Both the position numbers and the translations under genes were made by a program. DNA of 64,000 nucleotides. Origin: Granulicella mallensis (lineage in GTDB: Bacteria > Acidobacteriota > Terriglobia > Terriglobales > Acidobacteriaceae). Under the pieces are notes generated by a model that saw nothing but the letters and a program-made list of their open reading frames with translations, did not search any database and was not told where the DNA came from. Of the stretch, positions 8,533 through 15,122 are shown in pieces (position 1 is the first letter of the stretch; every line of letters begins with the position of its first letter). Location of the stretch: NCBI RefSeq assembly GCF_014203225.1, contig NZ_JACHIO010000021.1, forward strand, positions 1 through 64,000, given 5' to 3'.

Positions 8533-9882
8533 ATGTCCACCGAAATAACCACTGCTCCCGTCACGACCATTGCCACCCTCGGCCAGCACGAAGGCCAGAC
8601 CATCACGCTCCGCGGCTGGCTCTACAACCTGCGCTCCTCAGGCAAGCTGCTCTTCCCGACCTTCCGCGACGGCTCCGGCACCATCCAGGGCATCGTCCCC
8701 AAGGCGGCGGTGTCGGAAGAGGTCTTCGAGACCCTCAAGAACCTCACGCTGGAGTCGAGCGTCGTCGTCACCGGCAAGGTCCGCGCCGATAGCCGCGCTC
8801 CCAGCGGCTTCGAGCTCGACGTCGAGAACGTCACCGTGACGCAGCGCATCGCCGACGAGACACCCTACCCCATCTCGCTCAAGGAGCACGGCGTCGATTT
8901 CCTCATGGAGCATCGCCACCTCTGGCTGCGCACCCCGCGCCAGTCGGCGATTCTGCGCGTGCGCGCGACGATCATGCGGGCAGCGGCCGAGTACTTCGAC
9001 ACCAACGGCTTCATCCGCACCGATCCACCCATTCTCACGCCCAACGCCTGCGAGGGAACCAGCGAGCTCTTCGAGATGGACTACTTCGACGACGACAAGG
9101 CCTACCTCACGCAGAGCGGCCAGCTCTATATCGAAGCCACGGCGCTCGCGCTGGGCAAGGTCTACTCGTTCGGTCCGACCTTCCGCGCGGAGAAGTCCAA
9201 GACCCGCCGCCACCTCACGGAGTTCTGGATGATCGAACCCGAGGTCACCTACCTCGATCTCGACGGCCTGATGGGCCTGGCCGAGGGCTTCCTGACGCAC
9301 ATCGTCACGCGCGTGCTCGAAACCCACCGCGCCGACCTGAAGGTGATTGGGAAAGAGGTCTCCAGGCTGGAAGCCGTTGCCGCTCCGGGTGAGTTCCCGC
9401 GTCTCAGCTACGACGAAGCGCACCAGATGCTGGTCGAAGCCCACGCCAAGGGCCTGATCGAAAACGCGCACACCTACGGCGATGATTTCGGCTCGCCCGA
9501 CGAGACTTATATCTCGAACCAGTTCGACAAGCCGGTGATGGTGCACCGCTACCCGGCCGAGGTAAAGGCCTTCTACATGCAGCCTGATCCGAATGATCCG
9601 ACGAAAGCTCTGTGCGTGGATGTGCTTGCTCCCGAGGGTTACGGCGAGATCATCGGCGGCTCACAGCGCGTGGATAGCTACGACCTGCTCAAGTCCCGCA
9701 TCGAGCAGCACAACCTGCCGCTGGCAGCCTTCCAGTGGTATCTCGACCTGCGCAAGTACGGCAGCGTTCCGCACTCGGGCTTCGGCATGGGCATCGAGCG
9801 CGCTGTGGCGTGGATTTGCGGGCTGGAGCATGTGCGCGAGACGATTCCGTTTGCGAGGACGCTGAATAGGATCTACCCATGA
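8533..9882 (+). CDS. asnS: Asparaginyl-tRNA synthetase
   Basis: A 449-residue class IIb synthetase that charges tRNA-Asn in the cytosol. The N-terminal OB-fold anticodon-binding domain covers about residues 15-110 ([17 protein letters not shown]). Class II motif 2 is seen as [25 protein letters not shown] sequence around residues 217-237, and motif 3 as [15 protein letters not shown] near the C-terminus. Overall length is normal. The stop overlaps the start of the next gene by 4 bases (ATGA-type overlap), suggesting the small membrane protein downstream is co-translated. Confidence 0.96.
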   Translation: MSTEITTAPVTTIATLGQHEGQTITLRGWLYNLRSSGKLLFPTFRDGSGTIQGIVPKAAVSEEVFETLKNLTLESSVVVTGKVRADSRAPSGFELDVENVTVTQRIADETPYPISLKEHGVDFLMEHRHLWLRTPRQSAILRVRATIMRAAAEYFDTNGFIRTDPPILTPNACEGTSELFEMDYFDDDKAYLTQSGQLYIEATALALGKVYSFGPTFRAEKSKTRRHLTEFWMIEPEVTYLDLDGLMGLAEGFLTHIVTRVLETHRADLKVIGKEVSRLEAVAAPGEFPRLSYDEAHQMLVEAHAKGLIENAHTYGDDFGSPDETYISNQFDKPVMVHRYPAEVKAFYMQPDPNDPTKALCVDVLAPEGYGEIIGGSQRVDSYDLLKSRIEQHNLPLAAFQWYLDLRKYGSVPHSGFGMGIERAVAWICGLEHVRETIPFARTLNRIYP

Positions 9883-10325
9883 TGATGAGTGACTACGCCA
9901 ATCCGCTCACTCCCGAAGTGCCACGATCGCGTCGGGCAGTGGGCGGATGGCTGCTTTACTTCTGCATTGCGCTCACATTCTTCGGACCGTTCAAAATGGT
10001 CCAGATGTTTCAGACGTCAGAGTTCTGGTACATGACGATGATCTATGCCATTCTTGCGCTTACGAGCTTGGTGGCCGGTGTCCTGACTTGGTCCAGGTCA
10101 AACGCAGCTTTTCCTTGGCTTAGAATTCACTTGCTGGCACGCCTTTTCTATGGCTTCCTCCAGGCCTATTTCACCTTTCAATACTTCCAACATCCAAACC
10201 TCGGTCAGTCAAAAGCCGTGCAAGAAGCCTTCTACTCCACGATGAATATCTTGGCGGCGATTGCCATCTTCTTCTATTTCCGTATCTCTTCGCGCGTCGA
10301 CGAAACCTTTGGCAGAAATATTTAG
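9879..10325 (+). CDS. Small integral membrane protein, DUF2569-like
   Basis: A 148-residue protein with four probable membrane segments (about residues 21-42, 50-68, 82-102 and 118-138). The start of the first, [21 protein letters not shown], resembles DUF2569 proteins. No catalytic motif is visible. The first ATG overlaps the asnS stop (9879-9882), with ATG repeats at 9879 and 9882 giving alternative starts. Function unknown. The family assignment rests on this N-terminal motif and the four-helix layout only. Confidence 0.65.
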   Translation: MMMSDYANPLTPEVPRSRRAVGGWLLYFCIALTFFGPFKMVQMFQTSEFWYMTMIYAILALTSLVAGVLTWSRSNAAFPWLRIHLLARLFYGFLQAYFTFQYFQHPNLGQSKAVQEAFYSTMNILAAIAIFFYFRISSRVDETFGRNI

Positions 10326-10562
10326 TTAGCGTTGCGGAACTGCACGCTTATCGCGTTTTACGATAAGTGCGCATTCATGTCACAGCTCAAGCCGCTCCCG
10401 CCCATCTCTGTGTCTTGCATAAATCGGAAGGGCAGGGTTTCAACCCTGCCACAAATCCCGCGTCGAAGATATCTACCTCGCTGCCGCAGGCCGGAGGGAA
10501 GGCGAAGCCGGAACGACCAATCTGTCTTCTTTCGCGCGGCCACGGATGTATTCTGAACACCC
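10326..10562. other. Intergenic region with two hairpins
   Basis: CTTATCG-CGTTTTA-CGATAAG forms a 7-bp hairpin just after the membrane-protein gene, a possible terminator although no T-run follows. GGCAGGGTT-TC-AACCCTGCC near 10430-10450 is a second strong hairpin of the REP type. No gene is seen. Confidence 0.45.
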
Positions 10563-11345
10563 ATGATCCGTCGCTGCCTCCTCGCTGCCGCAATCGTCCT
10601 CACTTTCACCGTCGCGCCAGCGCAGCACGTTTCTGCCAAGCGAGAACTCTCCACGGTTCTGCGTCTCCGGGAAACCAACGCTGACATCTCTATCCACGTC
10701 ACGCTTCAGCCCGATCCTGGCGGCTCCTTTCGCACGATCCAATTCGATATGGACGGCCATACCTATCGCCTCATCTCGAAGAGCGACCTCCAGTACCTCA
10801 GCAAGCCAGAGGGTCTAGGCATGCACCCCGCCGACCCCATTCATGGCCTCGTTCTCGATCCTTCACGCCTCTTCTTCCTCGCGCACTACACCGCCGAAGC
10901 CAAACCGCATACCCTTCTTTTCTTCATTGGAGCAGAATATGCGAGCGATGCCTCGTCTATTCTTGTAGTCGGCTTTCACGAAGATAGCTCGCCCTATAAG
11001 GTCCTCGAACTCGACCAATTCGACACTTCGAACTTCACTCAACTCGACGACGGTTCGCCGGTCATCATCGGTAAAGCCACTCTCTCGCAAGCCTACTCGG
11101 AGGCGGCGAAGGATTCTGTCTACGCCACGACTTACGATCCCTCTGCGGTTTACATCGTTCGTCTGAACGAACCTGCTGAATACTCTCTCGTCGAATCCAA
11201 ACGTTACAACCAGCTTCATTATGTTTGGGCAGGAACGAAGTCGCGAGAAGACATCGCCGTGGTCTTTCACGATAAGAATTACCACAAGCCTTATATCGTC
11301 TCGGCAAAGGATGTCGATAAGGTTCTTCCTAAAACGCAAGAATGA
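10563..11345 (+). CDS. Secreted protein of unknown function
   Basis: A 260-residue protein with a clear N-terminal signal peptide (MIRRCLLAAAIVLTFTVAPAQHVSA, predicted cleavage near residue 20-25). The mature part is beta-rich with no recognisable catalytic motif and no cysteine pairs. Codon usage is less GC-rich than the upstream genes. It is followed directly by an AT-rich stretch and the structured RNA locus. I do not recognise the family. Being upstream of the Ro locus on the same strand does not by itself connect the two. Confidence 0.65.
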   Translation: MIRRCLLAAAIVLTFTVAPAQHVSAKRELSTVLRLRETNADISIHVTLQPDPGGSFRTIQFDMDGHTYRLISKSDLQYLSKPEGLGMHPADPIHGLVLDPSRLFFLAHYTAEAKPHTLLFFIGAEYASDASSILVVGFHEDSSPYKVLELDQFDTSNFTQLDDGSPVIIGKATLSQAYSEAAKDSVYATTYDPSAVYIVRLNEPAEYSLVESKRYNQLHYVWAGTKSREDIAVVFHDKNYHKPYIVSAKDVDKVLPKTQE

Positions 11346-11416
11346 TCCAATAAATAAAATTAAATATTTCTATGAATTCACTTGCCTTTTTCCTGAGTAA
11401 CTGGCAAAGTAACATC
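11346..11416 (+). promoter_or_regulatory. AT-rich leader, probable promoter region for the Y-RNA array
   Basis: Bases 11346-11390 are sharply AT-rich (AATAAATAAAATTAAATATTT) against a GC-rich background, placed immediately before the structured RNA series. No confident -35/-10 pair can be set. The assignment as the array promoter is inference from position and composition. Confidence 0.35.
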
Positions 11417-11549
11417 TGCGTAGGAGCAGCCCGATGAAATATCAATCGCACAACACGATGCGTAGGTCCCCAGAGAAGCAATATCTCTGCGGCGATCGCC
11501 GGGCTCTTTTCCTAATCTGGTCCTAGCCCTCGGCGGACGATCCTACGCA
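11417..11549 (+). ncRNA. Possible additional structured RNA at the head of the Y-RNA array
   Basis: The ends TGCGTAGGA (11417-11425) and TCCTACGCA (11541-11549) form a perfect 9-bp helix enclosing about 115 nt. Inside are AGCCCG/CGGGCT, a CAGAGA-TCTCTG hairpin and GGCGATCGCC. A second TGCGTAGG (11459-11466) competes for the right arm. I do not find the TGGYG loop that marks the other members, so it may be a divergent Y RNA, another RNA class or a regulatory leader. Confidence 0.35.
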
Positions 11550-11572
11550 CAATCGCACGCATAACTAGATCT

Positions 11573-11647
11573 ACCGGGTGGTGAAAGAGGACAGGTACTT
11601 CGACTGTCACTCGATTCTCTACCACTGTCTTCGCTGATTCCCCCGGT
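11573..11647 (+). ncRNA. Y RNA candidate Y1 (75 nt, minimal module)
   Basis: Outer helix ACCGGG/CCCGGT (11573-11578 with 11642-11647). 5' internal loop TGGTGAAA (11579-11586). Inner helix GAGGACAG/CTGTCTTC (11587-11594 with 11625-11632, one G-U pair). 3' internal loop GCTGATTCC (11633-11641). The 30-nt module contains TCGA-CTGTCAC-TCGA and no tRNA-like arm. The same helix-loop-helix arrangement recurs in Y3-Y6, just upstream of a Ro gene; Y RNAs are known to bind Ro through such a bulged terminal helix. The name Y RNA is inference from architecture and context. Confidence 0.6.
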
Positions 11648-11649
11648 AA

Positions 11650-11758
11650 AGCAAATCTCCTGTAGGTGTATAGCGAAGCCGCGACCTTTATGGCCGTTTT
11701 TCCCCAGAAAAACGGTACTGCACGTCCGGTTCAACTTCTCAGCAACAGGAGATTTGCT
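11650..11758 (+). ncRNA. Y RNA candidate Y2 (109 nt, long outer helix)
   Basis: The outer helix is a perfect 14-bp pairing: AGCAAATCTCCTGT (11650-11663) with ACAGGAGATTTGCT (11745-11758). A TGGYG-like loop, AGGTGTA, follows. The inner helix is weaker (AGCCG/CGGTT, flanked by an unpaired CGA/CAA). The module holds a strong hairpin, CCGTTTTT-CCCCAG-AAAAACGG (11694-11715). It begins only 2 nt after Y1. It is probably a sixth member of the series, but the Ro-type loop is less exact than in the others. Confidence 0.5.
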
Positions 11759-11763
11759 CTAGT

Positions 11764-11862
11764 TTCCTGTCAGTGGCGCACTTCATGGCTACTTCTCGGT
11801 AGGTCCGCAAGGATAGGGTTCGAATCCCATCTCTGCCATGAGGGACTTTTCCCTGACAGGAA
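11764..11862 (+). ncRNA. Y RNA candidate Y3 (99 nt, T-arm-like module)
   Basis: Outer helix TTCCTGTCAG/CTGACAGGAA (11764-11773 with 11853-11862, perfect 10 bp). 5' loop TGGCGCA (11774-11780). Inner helix CTTCATGGC/GCCATGAGG (11781-11789 with 11835-11843, one G-U). 3' loop GACTTTTCC (11844-11852). The 45-nt module contains GGGTTCGAATCCC around 11816-11828, a tRNA T-loop sequence, plus a TCC-GCAA-GGA hairpin, but no D-arm. It starts 5 nt after Y2. Confidence 0.65.
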
Positions 11863-11907
11863 TGCGCTTCTCGCGCAGCCGCGAACCTGCGTTTGCACGA
11901 AGGTAAG

Positions 11908-12064
11908 TTCCAGTGGTGATAGAGACGAGTTACTTCCACACCTAACCAAGCAGGCTCGGAAGACCTGCCGGAGAGAAAAGATACTGCGGGACGGAGGCGT
12001 TGCCTCGAAGCACAAGGTTCCGCGGTTGCACTTCCTCCGAACTCGTCTCGGTAGTTCCCTGGAA
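11908..12064 (+). ncRNA. Y RNA candidate Y4 (157 nt, large non-tRNA-like module)
   Basis: Outer helix TTCCAG/CTGGAA (11908-11913 with 12059-12064). 5' loop TGGTGATA (11914-11921). Inner helix GAGACGAGTT/AACTCGTCTC (11922-11931 with 12040-12049, perfect 10 bp). 3' loop GGTAGTTCC (12050-12058). The 108-nt module has GCAGG-CCTGC and GAGGC-GCCTC hairpins and no T- or D-arm sequence. Same Ro-type frame as its neighbours but a different insert. Confidence 0.6.
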
Positions 12065-12091
12065 TACGCATCGTTTGCGATAGAGAAAAAT

Positions 12092-12230
12092 TTGGCCGGT
12101 GGCGTAGAGAACAGTTACTTCGCCTCATAAACGGGTGGTCGCAGGTTCGAATCCTGCCACGGGTGTAAGTCCGTGTAGCTCAGTGGGTAGAGCACCTCGT
12201 AGATCTGTTCTCGATTTATTCCCCGGCCAG
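12092..12230 (+). ncRNA. YrlA-type Y RNA Y5 with permuted tRNA-like module
   Basis: Outer helix TTGGCCGG/CCGGCCAG (12092-12099 with 12223-12230). 5' loop TGGCGTA (12100-12106). Inner helix GAGAACAG/CTGTTCTC (12107-12114 with 12205-12212). 3' loop GATTTATTCC. The module runs T-arm GCAGG-TTCGAAT-CCTGC (12141-12157), closed acceptor-like hairpin CACGG/CCGTG (12158-12175), then D-arm GCTC-AGTGGGTA-GAGC (12178-12193). This T-acceptor-D order is that of the tRNA mimic in YrlA RNAs. The 10-mer TAACACCTTC follows directly. Confidence 0.8.
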
Positions 12231-12275
12231 TAACACCTTCCAGCGAGAGAGCTGGTTAGAAAGAAGAGCTTTGTT

Positions 12276-12614
12276 ATGGGCAAGGCCTACGTCAAAGGCG
12301 GCACACCGGTAGGTTCGGTGTCGCTATGCAGAACGTGTACGAGTGCACAGATCATGACTGGTTACCGGGAGTCGGAGCTAGTTACGTTCTGCAACAACGT
12401 TCACCCCAATATCGTTGTCCCGTTCAATATTTACGAATGCACGGGTTACTACGACAAAAACCGTCCCAGCTGGGATGAGATGAAGAAGCTCGCCATCAAT
12501 GTAGCTCCCGGTCCTTTGAAACCCGTGGGTTTCAAAGTCGGCATCGGTTTCCGCGAAGCAGCGGTCACTGTTGGAGAACCCGATGAGGACGAGTACGACG
12601 ATGACGACGACTAA
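12276..12614 (+). CDS. Small Cys4 acidic-tailed protein encoded between two Y RNAs
   Basis: A 112-residue soluble protein. It has four cysteines in a CxxC...C...C pattern (Cys18, Cys21, Cys39, Cys55), suited to binding zinc, and ends in an acidic tail, DEDEYDDDDD. There is no signal peptide or membrane segment. A purine-rich AAAGAAGAG lies upstream of the ATG. I cannot name the family. It is transcribed in the same direction as the Y RNAs and the Ro gene and is flanked by Y5 and Y6. A 10-bp direct repeat, TAACACCTTC, occurs on both sides (12231-12240 and 12612-12621; the second includes its TAA stop). It could be a component or modifier of the RNP, or simply a passenger. Confidence 0.7.
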   Translation: MGKAYVKGGTPVGSVSLCRTCTSAQIMTGYRESELVTFCNNVHPNIVVPFNIYECTGYYDKNRPSWDEMKKLAINVAPGPLKPVGFKVGIGFREAAVTVGEPDEDEYDDDDD

Positions 12615-12620
12615 CACCTT

Positions 12621-12749
12621 CGCCGGTGGCGTAGGTAACAGCTCCTTCGGACTAAGGTGTTGCAGGTTCGAATCCTGCCACAAGCGCAAGCTCGTGTAGC
12701 TCAATTGGCAGAGCACTTGGCTATGCTGTTGCCGCTTTGTTCTCCGGCG
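12621..12749 (+). ncRNA. YrlA-type Y RNA Y6 with permuted tRNA-like module
   Basis: Outer helix CGCCGG/CCGGCG (12621-12626 with 12744-12749). 5' loop TGGCGTA, identical to Y5 (12627-12633). Inner helix GGTAACAGC/GCTGTTGCC (12634-12642 with 12725-12733, one G-U). 3' loop GCTTTGTTCT. The module has T-arm GCAGG-TTCGAAT-CCTGC (12662-12678), acceptor-like hairpin CACAAGC-GCAA-GCTCGTG with a GNRA tetraloop (12679-12696), and D-arm GCTC-AATTGGCA-GAGC (12699-12714). The outer helix is followed by ATTTTTG, which could end transcription. It lies 34 nt before the Ro start codon. Confidence 0.82.
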
Positions 12750-12783
12750 ATTTTTGTAAGTGCACTTTATAAGGAGGTGCGTA

Positions 12784-14097
12784 ATGAAACTGAACATCCT
12801 GAAGTTAGCCCATCTCGCTCGGCCCCGCACCCATGAGGGTGCGCCGGCTGTGGCCATCACCCCGGAGCTTGCGCTGCGGCGCAGCGTGCTCGCCTGCATG
12901 CTGTGGGAGAACGAGTTCTACGAGGATGGCGTCGCCATTGCGGGACGCATCCGCGAACTCGTGCCGAAGGTCGCGGCCGAAAAGGTCGCTGCGCTCGCGG
13001 TCGAAGCCCGCACGGCGATGAAGCTGCGCCATGCGCCGCTGCTGCTCGTCCGCGAGATGGCGCGCCACGCCACGCACCGCGCGTTTGTAGCGGAGACGCT
13101 GGCTCGCGTGATCCAGCGTGCTGACGAGCTCGCTGAGTTCGTCGCAATCTACTGGGCCGATGGCCGCGCGCCGCTCTCGGGACAGGTAAAGAAGGGTCTC
13201 GCCGCGGCGTTTCCGAAGTTCGACGAGTACGCGCTCGCGAAGTACGATCGCGCGGGCGTCGTTCGGCTTCGCGACGTTCTGTTCCTGTGTCACGCGAAGC
13301 CGCGTGATGCAGAGCAGGCTGCGGTCTGGAAGCGGCTGGTAGACGGTGAGCTTGCGACGCCCGATACCTGGGAGGTCGCACTCTCGACCGGTGCGGTCGA
13401 CAAGCGTGCGCACTGGGAGCGTCTGCTTGCAGAGAACAAGCTTGGCGCGCTCGCCCTGCTGCGCAACCTTCGCAACATGAAGGCCGCGGGAGTCGACGAG
13501 AAGCTGGTGGTCTCAGCTCTCGGCACGATGAAGACCGACCGTGTCCTGCCCTTCCGCTTTCTTGCTGCGGCGCGTTATGCCCCGCAGTGGGAGGAGGAGC
13601 TGGAGGCTGCGATGTTCCGCGCAGTCGCCGAGCGCGAAAAGCTTGCCGGTCACACCGTGCTGCTCGTCGACGTCTCAGGCAGCATGGTCGTGCCGCTCTC
13701 TCGCCGTTCGGAGATGCTGCGCACCGATGCGGCCTACGGTCTCGCGGTGCTGCTGCGCGAGATCGCGGAGAAGGTGAGTGTCTATACCTTCTCGGTCGGT
13801 GCAGTGCGGGTTCCTCCGCGGCGTGGCTTTGCGCTGCGCGATGCGATGGAGGCGAGCCAGCCGCACGGAGGGACGAATCTCGGTGCGGCGCTGGAGGCGG
13901 TGAAGGAGAAGTACGACCGCATCCTCGTCATCACGGACGAGCAGTCGCACGATCGCGTACCTGCGCCTAAGGGACGTGGCTATGTGATCAACGTAGCCAG
14001 CGCGCGCAACGGCGTAGGCTACGGAGCGTGGTCGCACATCGACGGCTGGAGCGAGGCCGTCATCGAGTACGTCCGTGAGCTGGAGCGGGCGAACTAA
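12784..14097 (+). CDS. rsr: Ro60/Rsr-type RNA-binding protein (TROVE + von Willebrand A domain)
   Basis: A 437-residue protein. The N-terminal part (to about residue 285) is the alpha-helical TROVE ring that binds Y RNAs and the ends of misfolded RNAs. The C-terminal part (about 290-437) is a vWA domain with a MIDAS motif in LLVDVSGSM (Asp-x-Ser-x-Ser near residues 295-300) and the later ITDEQSHD. I chose ATG 12784 because it has a strong Shine-Dalgarno, AAGGAGGTG, 5 nt upstream; a GTG at 12760 lies before that site. The protein is shorter than the 530 residues of Deinococcus Rsr. Y6 ends just upstream, so RNA and protein may come from one transcript. Known roles: RNA quality control and Y-RNA-gated partnership with exonucleases. 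No pnp, rtcB or rtcA is adjacent. Confidence 0.9.
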   Translation: MKLNILKLAHLARPRTHEGAPAVAITPELALRRSVLACMLWENEFYEDGVAIAGRIRELVPKVAAEKVAALAVEARTAMKLRHAPLLLVREMARHATHRAFVAETLARVIQRADELAEFVAIYWADGRAPLSGQVKKGLAAAFPKFDEYALAKYDRAGVVRLRDVLFLCHAKPRDAEQAAVWKRLVDGELATPDTWEVALSTGAVDKRAHWERLLAENKLGALALLRNLRNMKAAGVDEKLVVSALGTMKTDRVLPFRFLAAARYAPQWEEELEAAMFRAVAEREKLAGHTVLLVDVSGSMVVPLSRRSEMLRTDAAYGLAVLLREIAEKVSVYTFSVGAVRVPPRRGFALRDAMEASQPHGGTNLGAALEAVKEKYDRILVITDEQSHDRVPAPKGRGYVINVASARNGVGYGAWSHIDGWSEAVIEYVRELERAN

Positions 14098-14108
14098 CGA
14101 ACTGAGTT

Positions 14109-14172
14109 CATAAAGCCCTGGTGCCTGTATTAGGGGAGTTGCATCACGCTAAGACAGGCACCGGACTTTATG
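14109..14172. repeat. Long hairpin between the Ro gene and vapB
   Basis: CATAAAG-CCC-TGGTGCCTGT (14109-14128) pairs with ACAGGCACC-GGA-CTTTATG (14154-14172), enclosing about 25 nt. It may be the terminator of the Ro transcript or a regulatory site in front of vapBC. No T-run follows. Confidence 0.55.
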
Positions 14173-14220
14173 GTGGCACGGATACACCAAAATGTGCCAT
14201 TCTTACACATCGGAGTCTTT

Positions 14221-14424
14221 ATGCGAACCAACATCGAAATCGACGACCAACTGATGGCCGAAGCTTTGCGTTCGAGTGGTGAACCCACCAAGCGGGCTGC
14301 CGTCGAAGCGGCCTTGCGGCTGCTTATCCAGACCAAGGCGCAGGCCGGCATCCGCAAGCTTCGCGGCAAGATTCAATGGGAAGGCGATCTCGCAGAACTC
14401 CGCCGGAGCCGCGTTCGAGACTGA
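14221..14424 (+). CDS. vapB: VapB-type antitoxin
   Basis: A 67-residue type II antitoxin. It starts MRTNIEIDDQLMAEALRSSG, the N-terminal strand and helix of the VapB family that binds operator DNA. The C-terminal KLRGKIQWEGDLAELRRSR is the toxin-neutralising part. I chose ATG 14221 over an upstream in-frame GTG (14170), because family members begin at MRTN. It is separated from vapC by 2 bases. By family knowledge the VapBC complex represses its own promoter. It is oriented like the Ro gene. Confidence 0.88.
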   Translation: MRTNIEIDDQLMAEALRSSGEPTKRAAVEAALRLLIQTKAQAGIRKLRGKIQWEGDLAELRRSRVRD

Positions 14425-14426
14425 TC

Positions 14427-14828
14427 ATGGTTATCGTCGACACGACGGTCTGGATTGATTACCTCGCGGGCAGAACCAACGCACAGACCGCCTGGTTGGA
14501 CGCCCAGGTAGACCATCAGCGTCTTGGCCTTACAGACCTCATCCTTTGCGAGATTCTGCAGGGAATTCGAGCCGAAGCCGATCTCAAAAAGGTTCGTCGC
14601 GAACTCTCGCGCTTCGAAGTCTTTTCTACGGGTGGGGAGGCCCTTGCGGTAGCCTCGGCGCAGAACTATCGGACACTGCGGCGTCGCGGGATCACCGTTC
14701 GCACGACGATTGACTGCCTCATCGCCACCTTCTGCCTGCGCGAAGGGCACTCGCTATTGCATCATGACCACGACTTCAATCCCTTCGAGAAGCATCTTGG
14801 ATTGCGCGTGGTTCACCCGGTGACCTAA
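14427..14828 (+). CDS. vapC: VapC-type PIN-domain ribonuclease toxin
   Basis: A 133-residue PIN-domain RNase. The first acidic residue is in MVIVDTTVWIDYL (Asp5), a second in DLILCEILQG (Glu), and the late acidic residues in TTIDCLIATFC and LLHHDHDFNPF. These four acids coordinate Mg2+ in the active site. VapC toxins typically cut initiator tRNA or rRNA. It starts 2 nt after the vapB stop. The longer ORF start at 14376 is within vapB and is rejected. Its position directly behind a tRNA-mimic RNA locus is notable but probably accidental. Confidence 0.9.
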   Translation: MVIVDTTVWIDYLAGRTNAQTAWLDAQVDHQRLGLTDLILCEILQGIRAEADLKKVRRELSRFEVFSTGGEALAVASAQNYRTLRRRGITVRTTIDCLIATFCLREGHSLLHHDHDFNPFEKHLGLRVVHPVT

Positions 14829-14841
14829 GGCCACACTACGA

Positions 14842-15027
14842 CTAGTGCAGGCCTCGCGTAACGAGAAAAACGAATAAGGCTATAACGCCTCCAACCGTCC
14901 CGATTAGCCCTGTCGCGATAAAGATCGTCGCGCCGCGTTTTTTCTCGGGAGTGGGTGGGGTAATGCCTACCGTCATGATGAAGCCATCGACAACGCCCTG
15001 GATGAGACCCATCTTCGTGTACCTCAT
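14842..15027 (-). CDS. Small membrane protein, hypothetical
   Basis: A 61-residue protein with one clear hydrophobic helix (about residues 34-57, TIFIATGLIGTVGGVIALFVF) and a possible shorter one before it. It begins MRYTKMGLIQG; the second Met is an equally plausible start. No Shine-Dalgarno stands out. It is convergent with vapC. No family recognised; coding status is moderately likely from composition. Confidence 0.45.
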   Translation of the reverse strand: MRYTKMGLIQGVVDGFIMTVGITPPTPEKKRGATIFIATGLIGTVGGVIALFVFLVTRGLH

Positions 15028-15122
15028 CTAAAGAGATAACGGATACTCTGTTAGGCCATTACTCTGATCTTGCTGCGGCTTGACGATTCTTGCGGGAACT
15101 ATGATGGAGCAGGAGACAGCCA

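Noticed and set aside
11666-12130. 154-residue plus-strand ORF (and minus-strand ORFs) across the array
   Set aside because: They run through the paired helices of Y2-Y5, have poor start contexts and no domain-like composition. The stretch is better explained as structured RNA.
12141-12714. Permuted or split tRNA genes (3' half before 5' half)
   Set aside because: The T-arm and D-arm are joined through a closed acceptor-like hairpin, there is no anticodon arm, and the outer ends form a long bulged helix. With a Ro gene next door, a YrlA-type Y RNA explains every part better.
14109-14172. Further Y RNA after the Ro gene
   Set aside because: The hairpin has no TGGYG internal loop and no second helix pair; terminator or regulatory hairpin is more likely.
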